From contig RSEE01000028.1 in NCBI GenBank assembly GCA_003971905.1, positions 248,001 through 312,000 on the forward strand: a stretch of 64,000 nucleotides of DNA, written 5' to 3'. Below, piece by piece: positions 1 through 12,122 of this stretch. The position numbers and the translations under genes are program-made. The stretch's first letter is position 1. Each line of letters starts with the position of its first letter. Origin of the DNA: Moniliella sp. 'wahieum' (lineage: Eukaryota; Basidiomycota; Moniliellomycetes; Moniliellales; Moniliellaceae). The notes below the pieces were generated by a model that searched no databases, had not been told where the DNA came from, and saw nothing but the letters and a program-made list of their open reading frames with translations.

Positions 1-1459
1 CAGTACATGCTTATGACTATCTGCCATCACTATCATTCGCCACTGCCTTTATTCAAGTAATCTTCCTTGCCTCCACTATTGCCTATACCAACATGCTATA
101 TAGCTACACGTCTGTCTGCTTATTATTAACTGTTCTGTTACCCGATCATACTCTTTCTGACGCCACACTCCCATTTTTGTCGATATAGCTATGTCACACT
201 CACGTCATGCTAGGGATCCCCTGACCCCACTAGGCCCGTAGGGGCACTTTGGCGCATGATTCTCATCAGTTGGAAGTTCTTGTGTCCACCTCTCGACTGT
301 GCCCCCTTCCTTCTGAGATACATGTACCTCCAGTCCGTCCATAGATGTATCCCCTCCATCTCCTCCGTTTCCTCTGTCTCACTGTTGGGGCGATACCCCA
401 ATCACGCCATCCTGCGTGATAGTCATCACCCCTCTTATCCGCCCGGAAGCTTCCTCAGCTCCGCGGTACCCTCGTCTATATAAGGCCCTACCCTTCTCAT
501 AGCCTCCTGTACCTCTCCTCAGAACCACATCCTCCATTCCACTCCTCCTTCAGCATCACGTTCCATGAAAACCGAAGGGCAAGGATGGCGCTCTCTCTTT
601 TGTCTCGATCTTCTCCGACTGCTACATCGTGTCCCTTTATCGGCGAAGTTCATATCTCAATCTCACAGCTTACGCTGGTTTAATCAAGAGACCCGTGCCA
701 GGTGATACGGCAAGAGCGCTGCATTTGGGCATATCCGCCCGCATCAACTGCGTCAACGTCAACGTTCAACCCATATACCGTCCTCTCGGAGAGATATCAA
801 ACGTATATAGTTTCGGAGATCGCATACACGCTATTATTATAAGGGTGACTGCGCGGCATGCGATGGATGCACCATTGCTATCACCTGGTGTTACGGTGTG
901 AGGTCGAAGTTTTTCCTGGCTGTACATCTGTTATGCCGCAGCTCTTGGTGACATCAATCATCTCTTCGATTTTGTTACCGACTATTAGTGCCACCCGAAA
1001 GTGTTTTTGGCAATCATGAAGGGGTCTCTCTTGGGTATGACCGAGAGAGTTGTATTTTTTCGGAGACTAAAGGTGCCCCTTCCTTCTGCCTTTTTACAGG
1101 GGTTTGCTTCCTCATGGCTGCACGCGCAAGCTAGTCTGTGAGTATCAACTGTGCTTTCGACTTTTCACAGAGAGCGATGAACTCTTCATCGTTGTTGAGA
1201 CTACGTTCAACGCGTTCACCGCGTCGTCACGCAAAAACGTTCCGCAGCGCGTGGCGTGTCAAACGCGCAATATGAAAGTTTCCAGTTCTGGCCCAAAGCA
1301 AACAGCGGAAATGCCACTGCTTAATTCCGCGCTTCGCCACCATCGTTGGGCACTTCAAACTGCCTCGTGCCTGCGTAGATGAGATCGGCCACACCTCCAC
1401 CCCGCACCATCCCGCCACCCCTTCCATCCTTCTGTCTCCTGCTATCCCCTGCGTAGACG
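1..1459. other. Left-edge gene-poor stretch
   Basis: No gene can be supported here. The stretch is visibly A+T-richer than the genes to its right. A TATA-like word (TATATAAGG) lies near 477-485, with two ATGs about 80-105 bases downstream (near 565 and 584). Each opens only a short frame of about 30-45 codons without recognisable features. The last few hundred bases must hold the promoter and 5' leader of RPB3. Confidence 0.5.
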
Positions 1460-2570
1460 ATGGACGCGACGCAGGCTGCGGGTCTGGTACCCCTTGCTGG
1501 GACACAGTTGGGGGCACCCGAACCCCCACATCACCATTCGGCACATTGACGCGGAGCGGGTGGATTTTATCCTCGAGGACTGCGATATGTCCTTCGCCAA
1601 CTCGCTTCGCCGTGTTATGATTGCTGATGTGCCCACTGTCGCCATTGACACGGTGGAGATCAGCGAGAATACACTTCGGTGATCCCAGACAGTTTCTTGC
1701 GCATCGCATGGGCCTCATTCCGCTCATCTCGACTGACACGGATCGGGTGCTGGTGGATGCCCGCGATTGCATTTGCGAAGAAGGATGCGAACGGTGCACT
1801 GTCGAACTGACGCTTCACGTTCGGTGTTCCCGTTCCCAACGGGCTACCCTCGACGTGACCACGGCGGACTTGATTCGATCGGCACCGCTGGGCGAGCCGT
1901 ACCCGGGCGATCCGATGATGAACAGCGAAGGTCCCTTCCCAGCCAACCCCAACAAGCATCCCGACTTTGGCAAGCCTACCTCGCAAGTCGGCACGGCGCA
2001 GCCCGCCATCCTGATTGCCAGGCTGGCTCCTGGGCAGGAGCTCAAACTGCGCTGCTTGGCCCGCAAGGGATTTGCCAAGGAACATGCCAAGTGGTCTCCC
2101 GTCTCGGCGGTAGGGTTTGAGTACGATCCATGGAACAAGCTCCGCCACACTTCGTACTGGTTCGAAACGTCGGCCGAGGAAGAATGGCCCTTGTCCCGCA
2201 ATGCACCATTTGAGGAACGACCGGATCCGGATCAGCCCTTGACTACAATGCTGTGGCCAACCGGTTTTACTTTGATGTGGAAACGGTCGGCAGCATGTCG
2301 CCCCAAGAAGTCGTTGAGACCGTACGTTTTCTCCCCGCCCTTTCTTCCAGTGTTGACCACCGACTGACGCGTTCCCTTTTTGGCCTCTGTCTCCTTCTGT
2401 AGGCACTGAACATTCTCGAGTCTCGTACTACCCAGGTGATTCAAGGGCTGGGTGTCCAAGGGCCCGACATGGCCATGGACACGGCCATGGGCATGAACGG
2501 GAATGGCCTCAACACACCCTATGCGCCCATGGCCGAGGCGAACGGATACGCCAATGGTGCCATGGCCTGA
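1460..2570 (+). CDS. RPB3: RNA polymerase II subunit Rpb3
   Basis: Core subunit of RNA polymerase II; it pairs with Rpb11 to form the alpha-like assembly platform in the nucleus. Family hallmarks are plain: FILEDCDMSFANSLRRVMIA near the N-terminus (alpha-like dimerisation motif), FLAHRMGLIPLIS, a Cys-rich zinc loop (CICEEGCERC), KEHAKWSPVSAVGFEYDPWN and SYWFETSAEEEWPLS. A GT-AG intron of 81 nt (2322-2402) interrupts VVET|ALNILES and joins in phase 0. The tail after the intron is Gly/Met/Asn-rich, as in other Rpb3 proteins. The reading frame is broken near 1515, 1675, 1702 and 2240 by apparent one-base losses; the protein is otherwise conserved end to end. The start is the first ATG (MDATQAAG). 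Length without breaks is about 340 residues, normal for the family. Confidence 0.95.
2322..2402 (+). other. Intron in RPB3
   Basis: Donor GTACGT and a pyrimidine-rich acceptor ending TTCTGTAG. Removing it joins VVET to ALNILES in frame, which matches the conserved Rpb3 helix. Confidence 0.85.
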
Positions 2571-3606
2571 TGTCGGGGTGGATGGCGGGGGGGAATGCAC
2601 ATTCGCCCAGTTGGGTGATCACAGTTGTCTTGACCATCTCGCCTCAAAAATGTACTTGTTGCGCGAAAGAAGGGCTGGGGCCGATTGCTATACGTATACT
2701 ACTGCAGACAACCAATGTTTTCTAGAAGGTATGGATTTCAGGAGCGGATGTCCGACAAGCGTAATGACACGCAACCCATGACGTGTGCAAGCACACGCGG
2801 GCTAGGTGCAAAGTGATGCTTGGCGAGCATGTTCTGGGCCACGCATGAAACTCGTACGCCAGTAGAGAGGCTGGCGACGAGCGATTAATGGGCCCATTAC
2901 CTGTCCTCGGCACAGAAGAGAAAGAGAAGCAACGACAAGGAGAAGGTTAGTGTGTGCATTCGACATGCATTGCGATGCACTGGCTTGGGCTTGGGGGAGT
3001 GGGCGGGGGGCCTGGATGGCGGAGGCGAGCGTGGTGGTCGGACAAAGAAACAGAACCGCCTTGTTCAAGCTGAAATAAGAAGAACAAAACTGGGCAGCCT
3101 CCACCGCGGAACGAGGCGCGGAACTGCATCACGTGCTGCTGCGTAAGATGCACGTGTACGCTAGGGTTAGATGGCGCGTTGATGCAACTTTCAAGCTTTA
3201 CGGGCCAAAGACACTGATGATGTCATGCATACACTGCCCCTGCAGCACTGTGAGCCTGAATAGTGACTGCCCTTCTGCTCGCTCACTTTGTCCAGATACA
3301 GTACCAATGTGACATGTCACTCGCAGGCCTTACCTTGTGTCCGTGCATGCCGGGGCTGGATTTGTCAGGCCTGTGCAGAGCTGGATGGACCCATGCATTC
3401 GGTAACCGGCAATCGAACATGCATCATGCATCATTCATCCTTAATCCTTAATCAGCGGACATCAGCCGCCATGGCCTGGCCCCCCTTCCCACCGTTTCCT
3501 GAGCCCGACCACCAGCAGGCTCAATCCACTCGCCTCCCTCCCCACCTCGTTTCTGCATCTTCCCACTGCTCCTCGTCTCTCCTCAAGCGACTTACCCCAA
3601 CGAAGA
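2571..3606. other. Intergenic region RPB3-CYB2
   Basis: No supported gene. It is the terminator side of RPB3 and the promoter of the CYB2-like gene. A CACGTG E-box is at 3130-3135 and a TGACATGTCAC word near 3310. A short frame from an ATG at 3470 runs close to the CYB2 start in another phase. If a base were missing it could be a presequence for that gene, but this cannot be decided here. Confidence 0.5.
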
Positions 3607-5110
3607 ATGCCTCTCAAGTACGAAGAAGTTGCCAAGCATACCTCGCGCGACTCGTGCTGGGTTATCGTCCATGGCAAGGCATATGATTTGACCGACTTTC
3701 TCCCCGAGCACCCGGGGGAAGCAAGATTCTACTAAAGTATGCAGGTCACGATGCCACCAAGGCGTTTGACCCCATCCACCCTCCCGGCACCTCGAGGAAA
3801 ACCTACCAGCGGACAAGTGTCTCGGGCCGGTCGACCCGGCGACGCTTCAAGGTGGGGTGGCGTTGATCGACAGTGAGAAGGCGGGGGCCGAGGCAGGAAA
3901 AAAGCCGAGCCCGACTCGCCTGACAAGGTACCCCTGCTGGGCAAGGTGCTCAATCTGTTTGATTTCGAGGTGATTGGCCAGCGTGTGCTGGATCCCGCTG
4001 CCTGGGCCTACTATTCCTCGGGCGCTGACGACGAGGTGACGCTGCGTGAGAACTCGGCGGTGTTTGGTCGGGTTTGGTTCCGGCCACGCATCCTCGCGAC
4101 GTGTCCCACGTTGACTTTTCCACTTCCATCCTCGGTCATCGCACCTCGCTTCCTGTTTATGTTACGGCCACTGCACTGGGTCGGCTGGGCCACCCCGACG
4201 GGGAGAAGAACCTGACGTGGGCGTGTGGCAAGGAGAATGTGATCCAAATGATTCCCACCTTGGCCAGCTGCAGCATGGACGAGTTGGTGGAGGCGCGCAC
4301 CCACGAGGACCAAGTCCAATTCTTCCAGCTCTATGTGAATGCGAACCGCAAGTAACAGAACGGCTTGTACGCAAGGCGGAAGAACGGGGAATCAAAGCAC
4401 TGTTTATCACGGTGGATGCGCCGCAACTGGGGCGACGGGAAAAGGATATGCGACTGAAATTTGACGATGTGGGTTCGCAAGTGCAGAATGACGAGAAGGA
4501 GGATGTGGACCGGTCGCAAGGCGCAGCCCGTGCCATTTCCTCCTTCATTGACCCTTCGCTCAGTTGGGATGACTTGCACTGGTTCAAATCCATCACCCGT
4601 CTGCCGCTCATCCTCAAAGGCGTTCAGTGCTGGGAAGATGCCGTGATGGCGGCCGAGGCTGGTTGTGCTGGCATTGTTATCTCCAACCACGGAGGCCGAC
4701 AGCTTGACTTTGCCCGCTCGTCAATCGAAGTGTTGGCAGAGGTGGTGCCAAATTAAAGGAGCGCAACTTGTTCCCCTCCCCTTGCTTCCAGATCTTTGTC
4801 GATGGCGGCTTCCGCCGTGCAACGGACGTGCTCAAGGCCATTGCGCTGGGCGCAACAGCAGTGGGGATTGGGCGGCCGTTTCTGTATGCGTATTCGGCGT
4901 ACGGTGCGGATGGGGTGGCTCACGCCTTGGGTTTGCTCAAGGCGGAAATGGAGATGAACATGCGCCTCCTCGGGGCGCGTACCTTGCGGGGTGACGCCCG
5001 ACATGATCGACACACGCTCCCTTTACTCGCACATCAATCCCCCCCGTACTCGATGGGCTCCCAAATCTGGCACACCTAGCCTGGCAGTGTCCAACTCTTC
5101 CAAACTGTAA
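3607..5110 (+). CDS. CYB2: Cytochrome b2-type L-lactate dehydrogenase (FMN)
   Basis: Predicted flavocytochrome that oxidises L-lactate to pyruvate with FMN and passes electrons to cytochrome c. An N-terminal cytochrome b5 domain (residues ~1-80) carries the haem histidines in EHPGG and AGHDATKAF. The FMN-dependent alpha-hydroxyacid dehydrogenase barrel follows: [55 protein letters not shown] (active-site Lys), [13 protein letters not shown] (catalytic His and substrate Arg) and [20 protein letters not shown]. The frame breaks several times (near 3710, 3795, 3905, 4090, 4354, 4752 and 4985), typically where one G of a run is missing. The start chosen here opens directly on the b5 domain, so no mitochondrial presequence is visible. 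Other flavin hydroxyacid dehydrogenases with a b5 domain cannot be excluded as substrate class. Confidence 0.92.
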
Positions 5111-6460
5111 AGCACCCAGCCCGCCAACCATGTCAATCGGCCATCACTGTGGATACACAGCTTGCTCGAGCAAGCGTCTCGCTTTGCCATGCTTGAATTT
5201 CTACATCACCACGCGAGCGTTGGGTGGGGTCGGGGAAGGAGAGGGGATCACCGTCTTTCCCCCCCCAACAGCTCCCATTTTTGGGGGCTTCATACCATCA
5301 TTTCCCCAACTCCATAGCTGGAATAGAAGGGAAAGCCTCGTCGAGACGGGCAATGGATCGGACATGAGCTAGAATCTGGTCTGGTGATGCTGCGGACTTC
5401 TTAATATTCCTGAGGCGCTTAGTCGCTCAAGGAGGGGTTACTGAGATGTGCTTACTAGTCCGAGGAAACCATGGCAGTGGTAGCTTGCAGCTGCGCTTCG
5501 ATATCCTGGTCCAAAATCCTTTGGCAGGCCGAGTGGTGGCCGGCGGTCACGTGATGCATGCGAGCATCAGATGTGATATCGCACGCACACGTCCTTACTC
5601 AATCACATCAATTGCGATTGCGACCTTGCGCCAGCTCGGCAGGCGGCATCGCGCATCCCAATCCCTCGTCCTTCGTCCCCGGTCCGGTCACGAGCTCACC
5701 GGTCCCGGGCTGCTTGAAGAGTGACTAGTGAGTGCGTATTGGCCTGAGGCACTGGGACGCAGTACGCACCGCCGCGGACTTGGTGGCTAACCACTGAGCC
5801 CTGCTGTGGCCTTGCTGCGCCTCGCCAGGCTTGCCTCAGCGCTCAGCCAGAGCAGGACGCCACGCCGGACCTGCAGCACCTCGCACTGCGGCAGCTACGG
5901 CACAGCGGCAGCGCACTGCCCCTGTGCGTCGAGGTGGAACATTCGACTAGCGCTGGCCCATCGGCACGCATGTCGGCTGCCCCAGAGTGGGGCCATGCGA
6001 GGGCCGTCCGGGCGGCTGCGAGCAGATCGCACTAGTTCCTGGCGCCGCGCTGGCTCGGCTTCTTAGCTTCTTTGGACATCTGATCGATGATCGACCAGAT
6101 CACATCTCAGATCGGGCCAATGAGCCGGCGCTGTCCAGCACGGCGGCAGTGCTGCGTAGTGCGGCATAGTGCTGCCCCGTGCTACGCTAGCCTGCGCTCT
6201 GTTGTTTGCTGTGCCGTGCCACGAGTCAGGCAGACATCCGGCAGCAACCCGGGCTGCCACCGCCACCGCCCCTCCCCCGCCTCCCCCATCCCCACTTCTC
6301 CTTTGGCCAGCTCTGCGAGTAGCCTCTTTCCTACCTGCACTCCCATCCGCGTCCTGGCTGGCGTCCTGGACCTCCCATCCCGCCTCGCTCTCACCAAGCT
6401 CCGCTATCCGCCAAAGTCACCTCACCATCTTTTTTTCACACGCAACACCCGTTTGGTAAC
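5111..6460. other. Intergenic region upstream of the GH128 gene
   Basis: No gene supported. It contains a GTCACGTGA E-box at 5547-5554, a direct GATCGATGATCGACC word near 6083, and a long pyrimidine-rich leader just before the next ATG. Short open frames here have Arg/Ser-rich, unstructured translations and look like chance. Confidence 0.5.
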
Positions 6461-7680
6461 AATGAAGTTCGCTCTCTTCTCCTTCACTACCCTCCTCGCC
6501 GTTGCCCAGTCCGTCCAGGCCCTCCATCTCGGCCTGGCATGGGCTGCCGACCCAATGGGCCCATGAGATGGTTGGAACCCCGCGGTCAACAGTTACCATC
6601 ACTGGGAGGTGCGTTCTTCCATTTCGTCTTCTCTGCGACTTGTCGCTGAACCAGCCTGAATTTTTGTGATGATGGGCCACATTCCCCAGCTTTCCCACGC
6701 GGGTCTCCAGTTCGTGCCCACGCGCTGGGGTACAAGAAGAACAAAGACTGGCCTCGTCTGCGTAGCCTGTTCCCCAAGTACCGCTACCCTTCCTTCTTGC
6801 TTATAATGAGCCCGATGTGTCGTCTCAGTCCGACTACTCGCCTCAGGACGCTGCCGCGGCGTTCCAGCGTGAGCTTGCTCCCCTGCGTCAGTACGGCACC
6901 CGTATCTCCTCGCCCCAGATCTGCTGGAACGCGGACTGGCTCGAGCAATTCACCCAGTCCCTCGCCAATAAGGGCGGTACTACGATTTTGTCGCTGCTCA
7001 TTGTACGTTCCCCTTTCCCTTGTCGTGCTTCCTGACCGACGGAGACAACGGATTGACATTTCTGTTCTTCCAAGACTACGGCAGCTGGAAGTCGATCGAC
7101 CAGCTAAAGAGCTATGTTCAGGGCTTGCACCAACGTTTCGGCAAGGACCTTTGGATCACCGAGTATGGAGTCACTGCTTCGTCCAACCCGTCCACTGCGC
7201 AGGCCAAGCAGTTCATGATTGATGCTACCGAGTTCTTTGCTTCGACGGGCTATGTCAAGCGTGCCTTCCCTTCGGCATGTGGGCCACCCCTCCCGACACG
7301 CTTTGGTTCGGCGCAGAACGCGGCGTTTTTTCCAGTCCGGCAGCCTGCGCTCGCTCGGCAAATACTACCGTGCGTACTCGGCCTCGAAGCGCTCGCTCTC
7401 CGGGCATCTCCTCATTCGCGCGTGATGCGCCGCCAGCGCAACCTTCTTGCCCGTCTTGCCCAGCCCGACCCTGCGGATGGGAGAACTGGGACAATGTGAC
7501 GGAGACGTCCACTGCGACGAACAGTGCCAAGGCCGTGCTCATGGCTTGCCAAGATCAAAGATGCCCCACCCTTCAACGCCTCGGCTCGTGGCCCGGCCCT
7601 TGACCATGACTACACCCACCGTGCCTATTGAGGACTTTGTTGCAGAGCCCATCGCGGCGGACGACGACAATGACTTGTAA
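6461..7680 (+). CDS. Secreted GH128-family glucanase (Asl1-like)
   Basis: Predicted extracellular beta-1,3-glucan-active enzyme of the GH128 (Asl1-like) type. A clear signal peptide opens the protein (MKFALFSFTTLLAVAQSVQA). Family motifs follow: LGLAW, NGWNP-like, LQFVPTRWG, an AYNEPD segment carrying the acid/base Glu, ISSPQICWNADWLEQF, then LWITEYGV with the second catalytic Glu, and PFGMWATPPDTLWFG. Two introns fit: 6609-6689 (GTGCGT...CCCCAG) and about 7003-7074 (GTACGT...CAAG). Frame breaks occur near 6560, 6800, 7265 and 7395. The glucanase core ends near 7395. Beyond it an open frame continues through a Cys/Pro-rich PSCPSCP segment to an acidic end at 7680. In another phase a stop falls at 7425, so the tail is less certain than the core. 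Confidence 0.85.
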
Positions 7681-9678
7681 TGTTGTTCGTCTTTGTGTGT
7701 CGGAACACTTGCCCGATCCTGCTTAATTTTGCGCTTGCTCCTCGTTTTTTTTTGCTTGCACCTTCACGGCTTCCCACTTCCACCCCTTCGCTACCTGATC
7801 TTCACTGCTTGCACATTCTTCTGCCAGTCACGGTCTCTCCTTGCGTTACGGGCCTTGCCATGGGCCATACCTCCTGTCTCCCTTCTCTATCCGCGTCTTT
7901 CTTTTGTTGTTCCTTTGTGTCGGTTCTCGCCCTGTGATTTGGCCCCAACTGTGTTGGTTTGGCCAGGCGCAACAGTGGTTCCGTCTTGGCGTGCTTTCAT
8001 GTCGCCAGTGTTAGTACTGCTCCAATGACACTTTCTTTCTTTCTTTTACCTGCTGTTGTTTTGTTTATACCTTTTTGGCAACCTTGTGCATAGACACTTT
8101 GTCTGCGCTTCCTCCCCCCTTCCAATCGTTCGAAGATCTGGATTCGAATGGCCCCTGCATTCGCTATGTCGTTACATTCACCTTTGCCCCTAGAGGCAGA
8201 CACCGTGCGGCTCTGGCGCGCGTGGTCCACCATGGTTACTTGCTTAACCTGGCTTGTTGATTCATAAATCAAGTGGCGGATTCCAAGTTGGAAAGATGGA
8301 TCTTCCGTCATGGACCTTATGCAGCCCCTCCATACGCAGCTGCGGCCCTTTTGGAAAGGCTATACACCTTGCGAACACTTTCTCTCTCCACCGCGGTGGG
8401 CTTGAGGTCTGAATTCCTGCCACCAGCACCGCATCCCAAAACCACAGTCCCAGTCCCTTTAATCTGCCCCGGTTCCCACCGCCTCACCTTGCTGCTGCCT
8501 CTCCCGAACACTATTGGGACCCGCGGTCCCGTACATAGGCCAAGGCGCCTTTTCACCCGTTGCCCCTTATTTGACCTCCGAAGCCTCCACGTGTATACTC
8601 AGGCTTGTTTGAACCCTTGTTTCCTCTAGATGGGGCGAGGCTTAGACCTAACCACCACCACCGCGATTGCATTGCTCTACATTTCCAGAGGTTCATCACC
8701 CAACCCTTTGGGTTCCTCCTCGTCTTACAACAACATGTGAGGGGTTTTGCTGTGATCACAATCGTGATCGCGCTCACAACCGTAGTTTTTTTTGCCCATA
8801 CGTGCTAACGGCGCCCGGTGGGGGGAGGATGCTCTTCTTTTGTGCACGACGGGTGTGTTGGAGGGAGTGGCAGTTGTGACAAATGTATAAGGGTGGGGGA
8901 ATGTGTGTGGGCATGTGTGTGGGCGAAGAATTTGAGAACAAGGCAAGTCCACCGAGAGAACGCGCAGAATATTGGAGCTGCGGCTGCCAATGCGTCCGCA
9001 TGCAAAGCAGAGACTGCCCTGTGGTGGGCTATCCACCTGGGCGTGGAGGATGGAGAGCTGATCCGATGAGTTGGGCCCCGTCCGCGAGACAGGGAATGAG
9101 TATAGAGAACAACAGGAGGGTCGGGCGGACCTTTTCAACTGGCGTCGCGGCAAGTGGGCTGGAGTGGGACGGGGGCAGTACATGTGGAGGGGGGGGCGTG
9201 TTGGTTCCTAGTTACTATAGTTACTAGGTTTCCCAGCACATTGCACACGCAGACGTATCTACGCGTTTACCCCGCCTACCACTCTCGTGGGTGGCGCCAA
9301 GCCCGCGGATGCCAAGCCGAAGTTGAAACATTGGGCGTGCCGGGCGGCTGCGTTCCGATTGTTGCTCATCGATCATCGCCCGTCGGGTGGCGCAGGGCCA
9401 CCGTGTTCAGGCACGTGACTGCTGAGCTGGGCCTGTCTGCTGGCACCGATGACACTCACGTCGTAGCCGTGGCTGCCGGTTGGCCGGAGGCCCAACTACT
9501 ACCTACCGCGTCGCCCCCATCCCCCCGCCACGACCGCCCGCATTCTCCGTCGACGCTCAACCTTCCCGGGTGCGTGTTGGGCTCAGCGCGCAGCCCGCGT
9601 TCCACGTCCACGCTTCCGCCCACCACCACCACCACCCGCCCCGCACTGCATCCATCGCTGCCACCTGGCACTGACGAA
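7681..9678. other. Intergenic region GH128-Sel1 protein
   Basis: Nearly 2 kb with no supported gene. Pyrimidine-rich runs (7700-8060), an ATCGATCATCG word near 9366 and a CACGTG at 9412-9417 (about 260 bases before the next start) are visible. Several open frames of 70-150 codons on the minus strand are low-complexity and show no family features. Confidence 0.45.
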
Positions 9679-11837
9679 ATGCGGCGCAGACGCGACTCGA
9701 ACGCCAGCTTTGCCTCGGCCGCTTCTGCACGCACAGTGTACTCGAGCTTCTCTCTCGCCGCCTCGGTCTTTGCCGCCTCCCACCCGCTCCCTTCCCTCCC
9801 ACCCAGCGTCCAGCTCGACTCCACCCCCGCCCATGCGGTCGCCTCCTCTCCCGCGCCCCCTCGCGTCCGCACCCGCACTACCTCCAGCGCTGCCCCCGCC
9901 CTCATTCGTGCGCTGCATGATTGCTACGTCGCTGGCCGCTACCGCGAACTGAGCGGCACCATGGGCCTTGGCTCTGGCACTGGCTGCTTCCGCATCCGCT
10001 GCTGCTGCTGCTACGGCAATCGCTACTTCCCCTACTGCTGGTGGTGTGCCTCCAACTCCCCGCCGTCGCACCGCCTCGTCCGTCTCACTAGCCTCCTCCA
10101 CAATCGACCTCGAACTACGAATGAAGACGGTAACCGACCCTCGTCGCCTCGAGTGGGAAATTCAGCTTGCTCCACCAGCACTCCTCTTGCGCGCATCTTG
10201 CCCCTGCTCGACCGTGCTGCCGAGCTGGGCTCGTTGACCAGTATGGCCCGCCTCGCTTTGCTCTACGCATATGGGGTCCAGCGCCACCACCCTCCTCCTG
10301 TGGTCGTTGTTCTTGCCCGAGAACCTCGTAGGGCTGTGCACTGGGCCATTCGTGGTCTCCATGCTGCCATGGATCAGAACGATGTGGCCACTGTTGTATC
10401 TTTGGTTGCCTTGCTGTCACGGTGTGTGCGAGCGTCGGCCTTGGCTTGGCCCGCGCTCGACACGTTCCGTCCGCAAAAGTCCACGCTTGCCTCTTCCCCT
10501 GCCTCCTCCATTTTGCCCACTTCCACCCCAGTGCGCGCGCCAAAGAAGAAGAACTGTTGTCTGCCTCAGCTCTGTGGGAATGGATTGCCTCGCTCACTGA
10601 CACAGTTGAGCCTTTTCTCTCCACCCACACTTCCGCTCTCCCGGCCTTCGACGACCACCGACGATGTCGACGACGAAGAGGAGCCTACTCCGGTGGATGC
10701 CACGGCTAGCATGGCACAAGTTCACTTCCTTTCTGCTCTGGTGAAGCTACGCGACTGGCTGGCTGATTTGGCTCAAACCCCCGAGGACGCCGTGCTGGAT
10801 GCTGACCAGAGCCGTGACCTACTGGACTGGCTCAGTGCCCCCCCGGCGCCACGATCTCAGGAGGAGGAGCCGAGCAAGGGTCCAAACAAAGAGGTGCACG
10901 CTGCAGTACAGGCCGTGATCGAGGCTGGGCGAGCGCTCAAGGGGCCGGGGGCTGGTGATACCAGCGGAATTTCAGATGGCTCGATCCCGGTGGGCGTGCC
11001 CGAAGGGCTGTACACGGCGGTACAACATCTGAGCAAGGCCCTGTCCCTTTCCTTGGAGGAGGAGGTACCTATCAGGGTGCCCATTCCCAAACCCCCGTCT
11101 CCTCCCAAGCATCGCAAGGCCGCATCCCTCGCGCCTCCCGTCAGCCCGCCCACAGCACTTCCGCGCCGGCCCTCCAAGAGTGGTACCACCGCGACCAGTA
11201 CCCCCCTCTCCCCCCGGGCATGACGGCCTTCCCTTCCGCCCGGCCCACGTCGCTCTTCCTCCCATCGGCAAGCACCTCTCTTCGCTCTCATTTGACCCCC
11301 CGTGCTCGCACTCCCTCTGCCCACGCGGCGCTCAGTGCGTTTGCGCCATCTACTCGCGTCCCATCCATGCCACCGGGACAAGAAAACTTGGCGTCTCCTT
11401 TCCCGCGCGTGCGCACCGTCTCTAAGGCTTCGACCGCAGCCCCGGCTCCCACTCGGCTCCGGACGCCAAGCACAGCTAGCTCCACCGCCCGTTCGTCCCG
11501 AGGCGCATTAAGTTTGCTGGTCCAAGCAGGATCGGGTCGACAGAGCCTGCGTGCCACCAGCTCCATCTCAGTTTCTACCTCAATGGAAGAACCTACCCTG
11601 CCACCCACTTTGGAGCGTACCAGCTTACCCAAGCCCAGGAACGAACCGACCCAGGCAGAGAAGCCATCATCACAGGGTCTGCACCAGTCGCTCGCCGACC
11701 CCGAAGAGGCGAGCATGCTGCGTACCGACCAGACCTGCGTCACATGTGGACGGAGCGTGCGCAATGGGCCGTTGGATCGACAAGGCCGCGTGTTTTGCGG
11801 GCGCGAGTGCCGCTTGGCGGCCAAGAAGGTGGTATGA
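9679..11837 (+). CDS. Sel1-repeat protein with C-terminal CxxC zinc motif
   Basis: Function unknown. After a Ser/Ala/Arg-rich N-terminus (MRRRRDSNASFASAAS) comes LIRALHDCYVAGRYREL. A Sel1-like helical repeat follows (AAELGSLTSMARLALLYAYG) and then a probable second repeat (AVHWAIRGLHAAMDQND). A helical middle part reads SALWEWIASLTDTVEPFL and LVKLRDWLADLAQTPEDA. Next come about 200 Ser/Pro/Thr-rich residues, and a compact C-terminus with the spacing C-x2-C-x16-C-x3-C (CVTCGRSVRNG ... FCGREC), likely one zinc site. Sel1 proteins are usually scaffolds for signalling or chitin synthase partners; that is only an analogy here. The frame is broken near 9955, 10190, 10470, 10640 and 11215. The ATG at 9679 is chosen because upstream sequence in frame has no conserved look. 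Confidence 0.6.
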
Positions 11838-12122
11838 TTGATTATCCTCCCACCGTGGTTCTTCCCTGGTTGATGGACAGCGGTCCTGTTGACCGAGTCC
11901 AGCCTGGAAGAGCATCAGGGGGCGGGAGGTGGAAGAGAGAAGGAAAAGGGGCTTCTATCATCCCTTTTTCCCTCCCCCCGCTTTTTCTCTTTCTCTCTTT
12001 CTCTCTTGCCCACGTGCTACATGGACTGACAAAACTCAATTTTCAATGCTCATAATCCCACTGTATCAGGCACTTTCTCTGCAACGAGTCGTCTTTCCCT
12101 CCCCTCTAGATCACGTCCATTT
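11838..12122. other. Intergenic, 3' of the Sel1-repeat gene
   Basis: Short pyrimidine-rich spacer with a CTTTTTCTCTTTCTC run near 11980-12005 and one CACGTG at 12011-12016. It ends where the dispersed repeat begins at 12123. Confidence 0.4.

Noticed and set aside
1227-1799. 190-codon minus-strand frame over the start of RPB3
   Set aside because: It is antisense to the conserved Rpb3 N-terminus, Arg/Ser-rich, with no family features; a shadow of GC-rich coding DNA.
1460-2570. Programmed ribosomal frameshifting as the cause of the frame breaks
   Set aside because: Breaks are far too frequent, lack slippery heptamers or stimulators, and occur in genes that are single-frame in other fungi.
7681-8060. 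Extension of the GH128 gene downstream of 7680
   Set aside because: The sequence becomes T/C-rich with stops in all phases and no homology-like segments.
8725-9183. 152-codon minus-strand frame between GH128 and the Sel1 gene
   Set aside because: Low-complexity His/Pro/Ser translation from C/A-rich DNA (CACCCACACA-type runs); no start context or motif.
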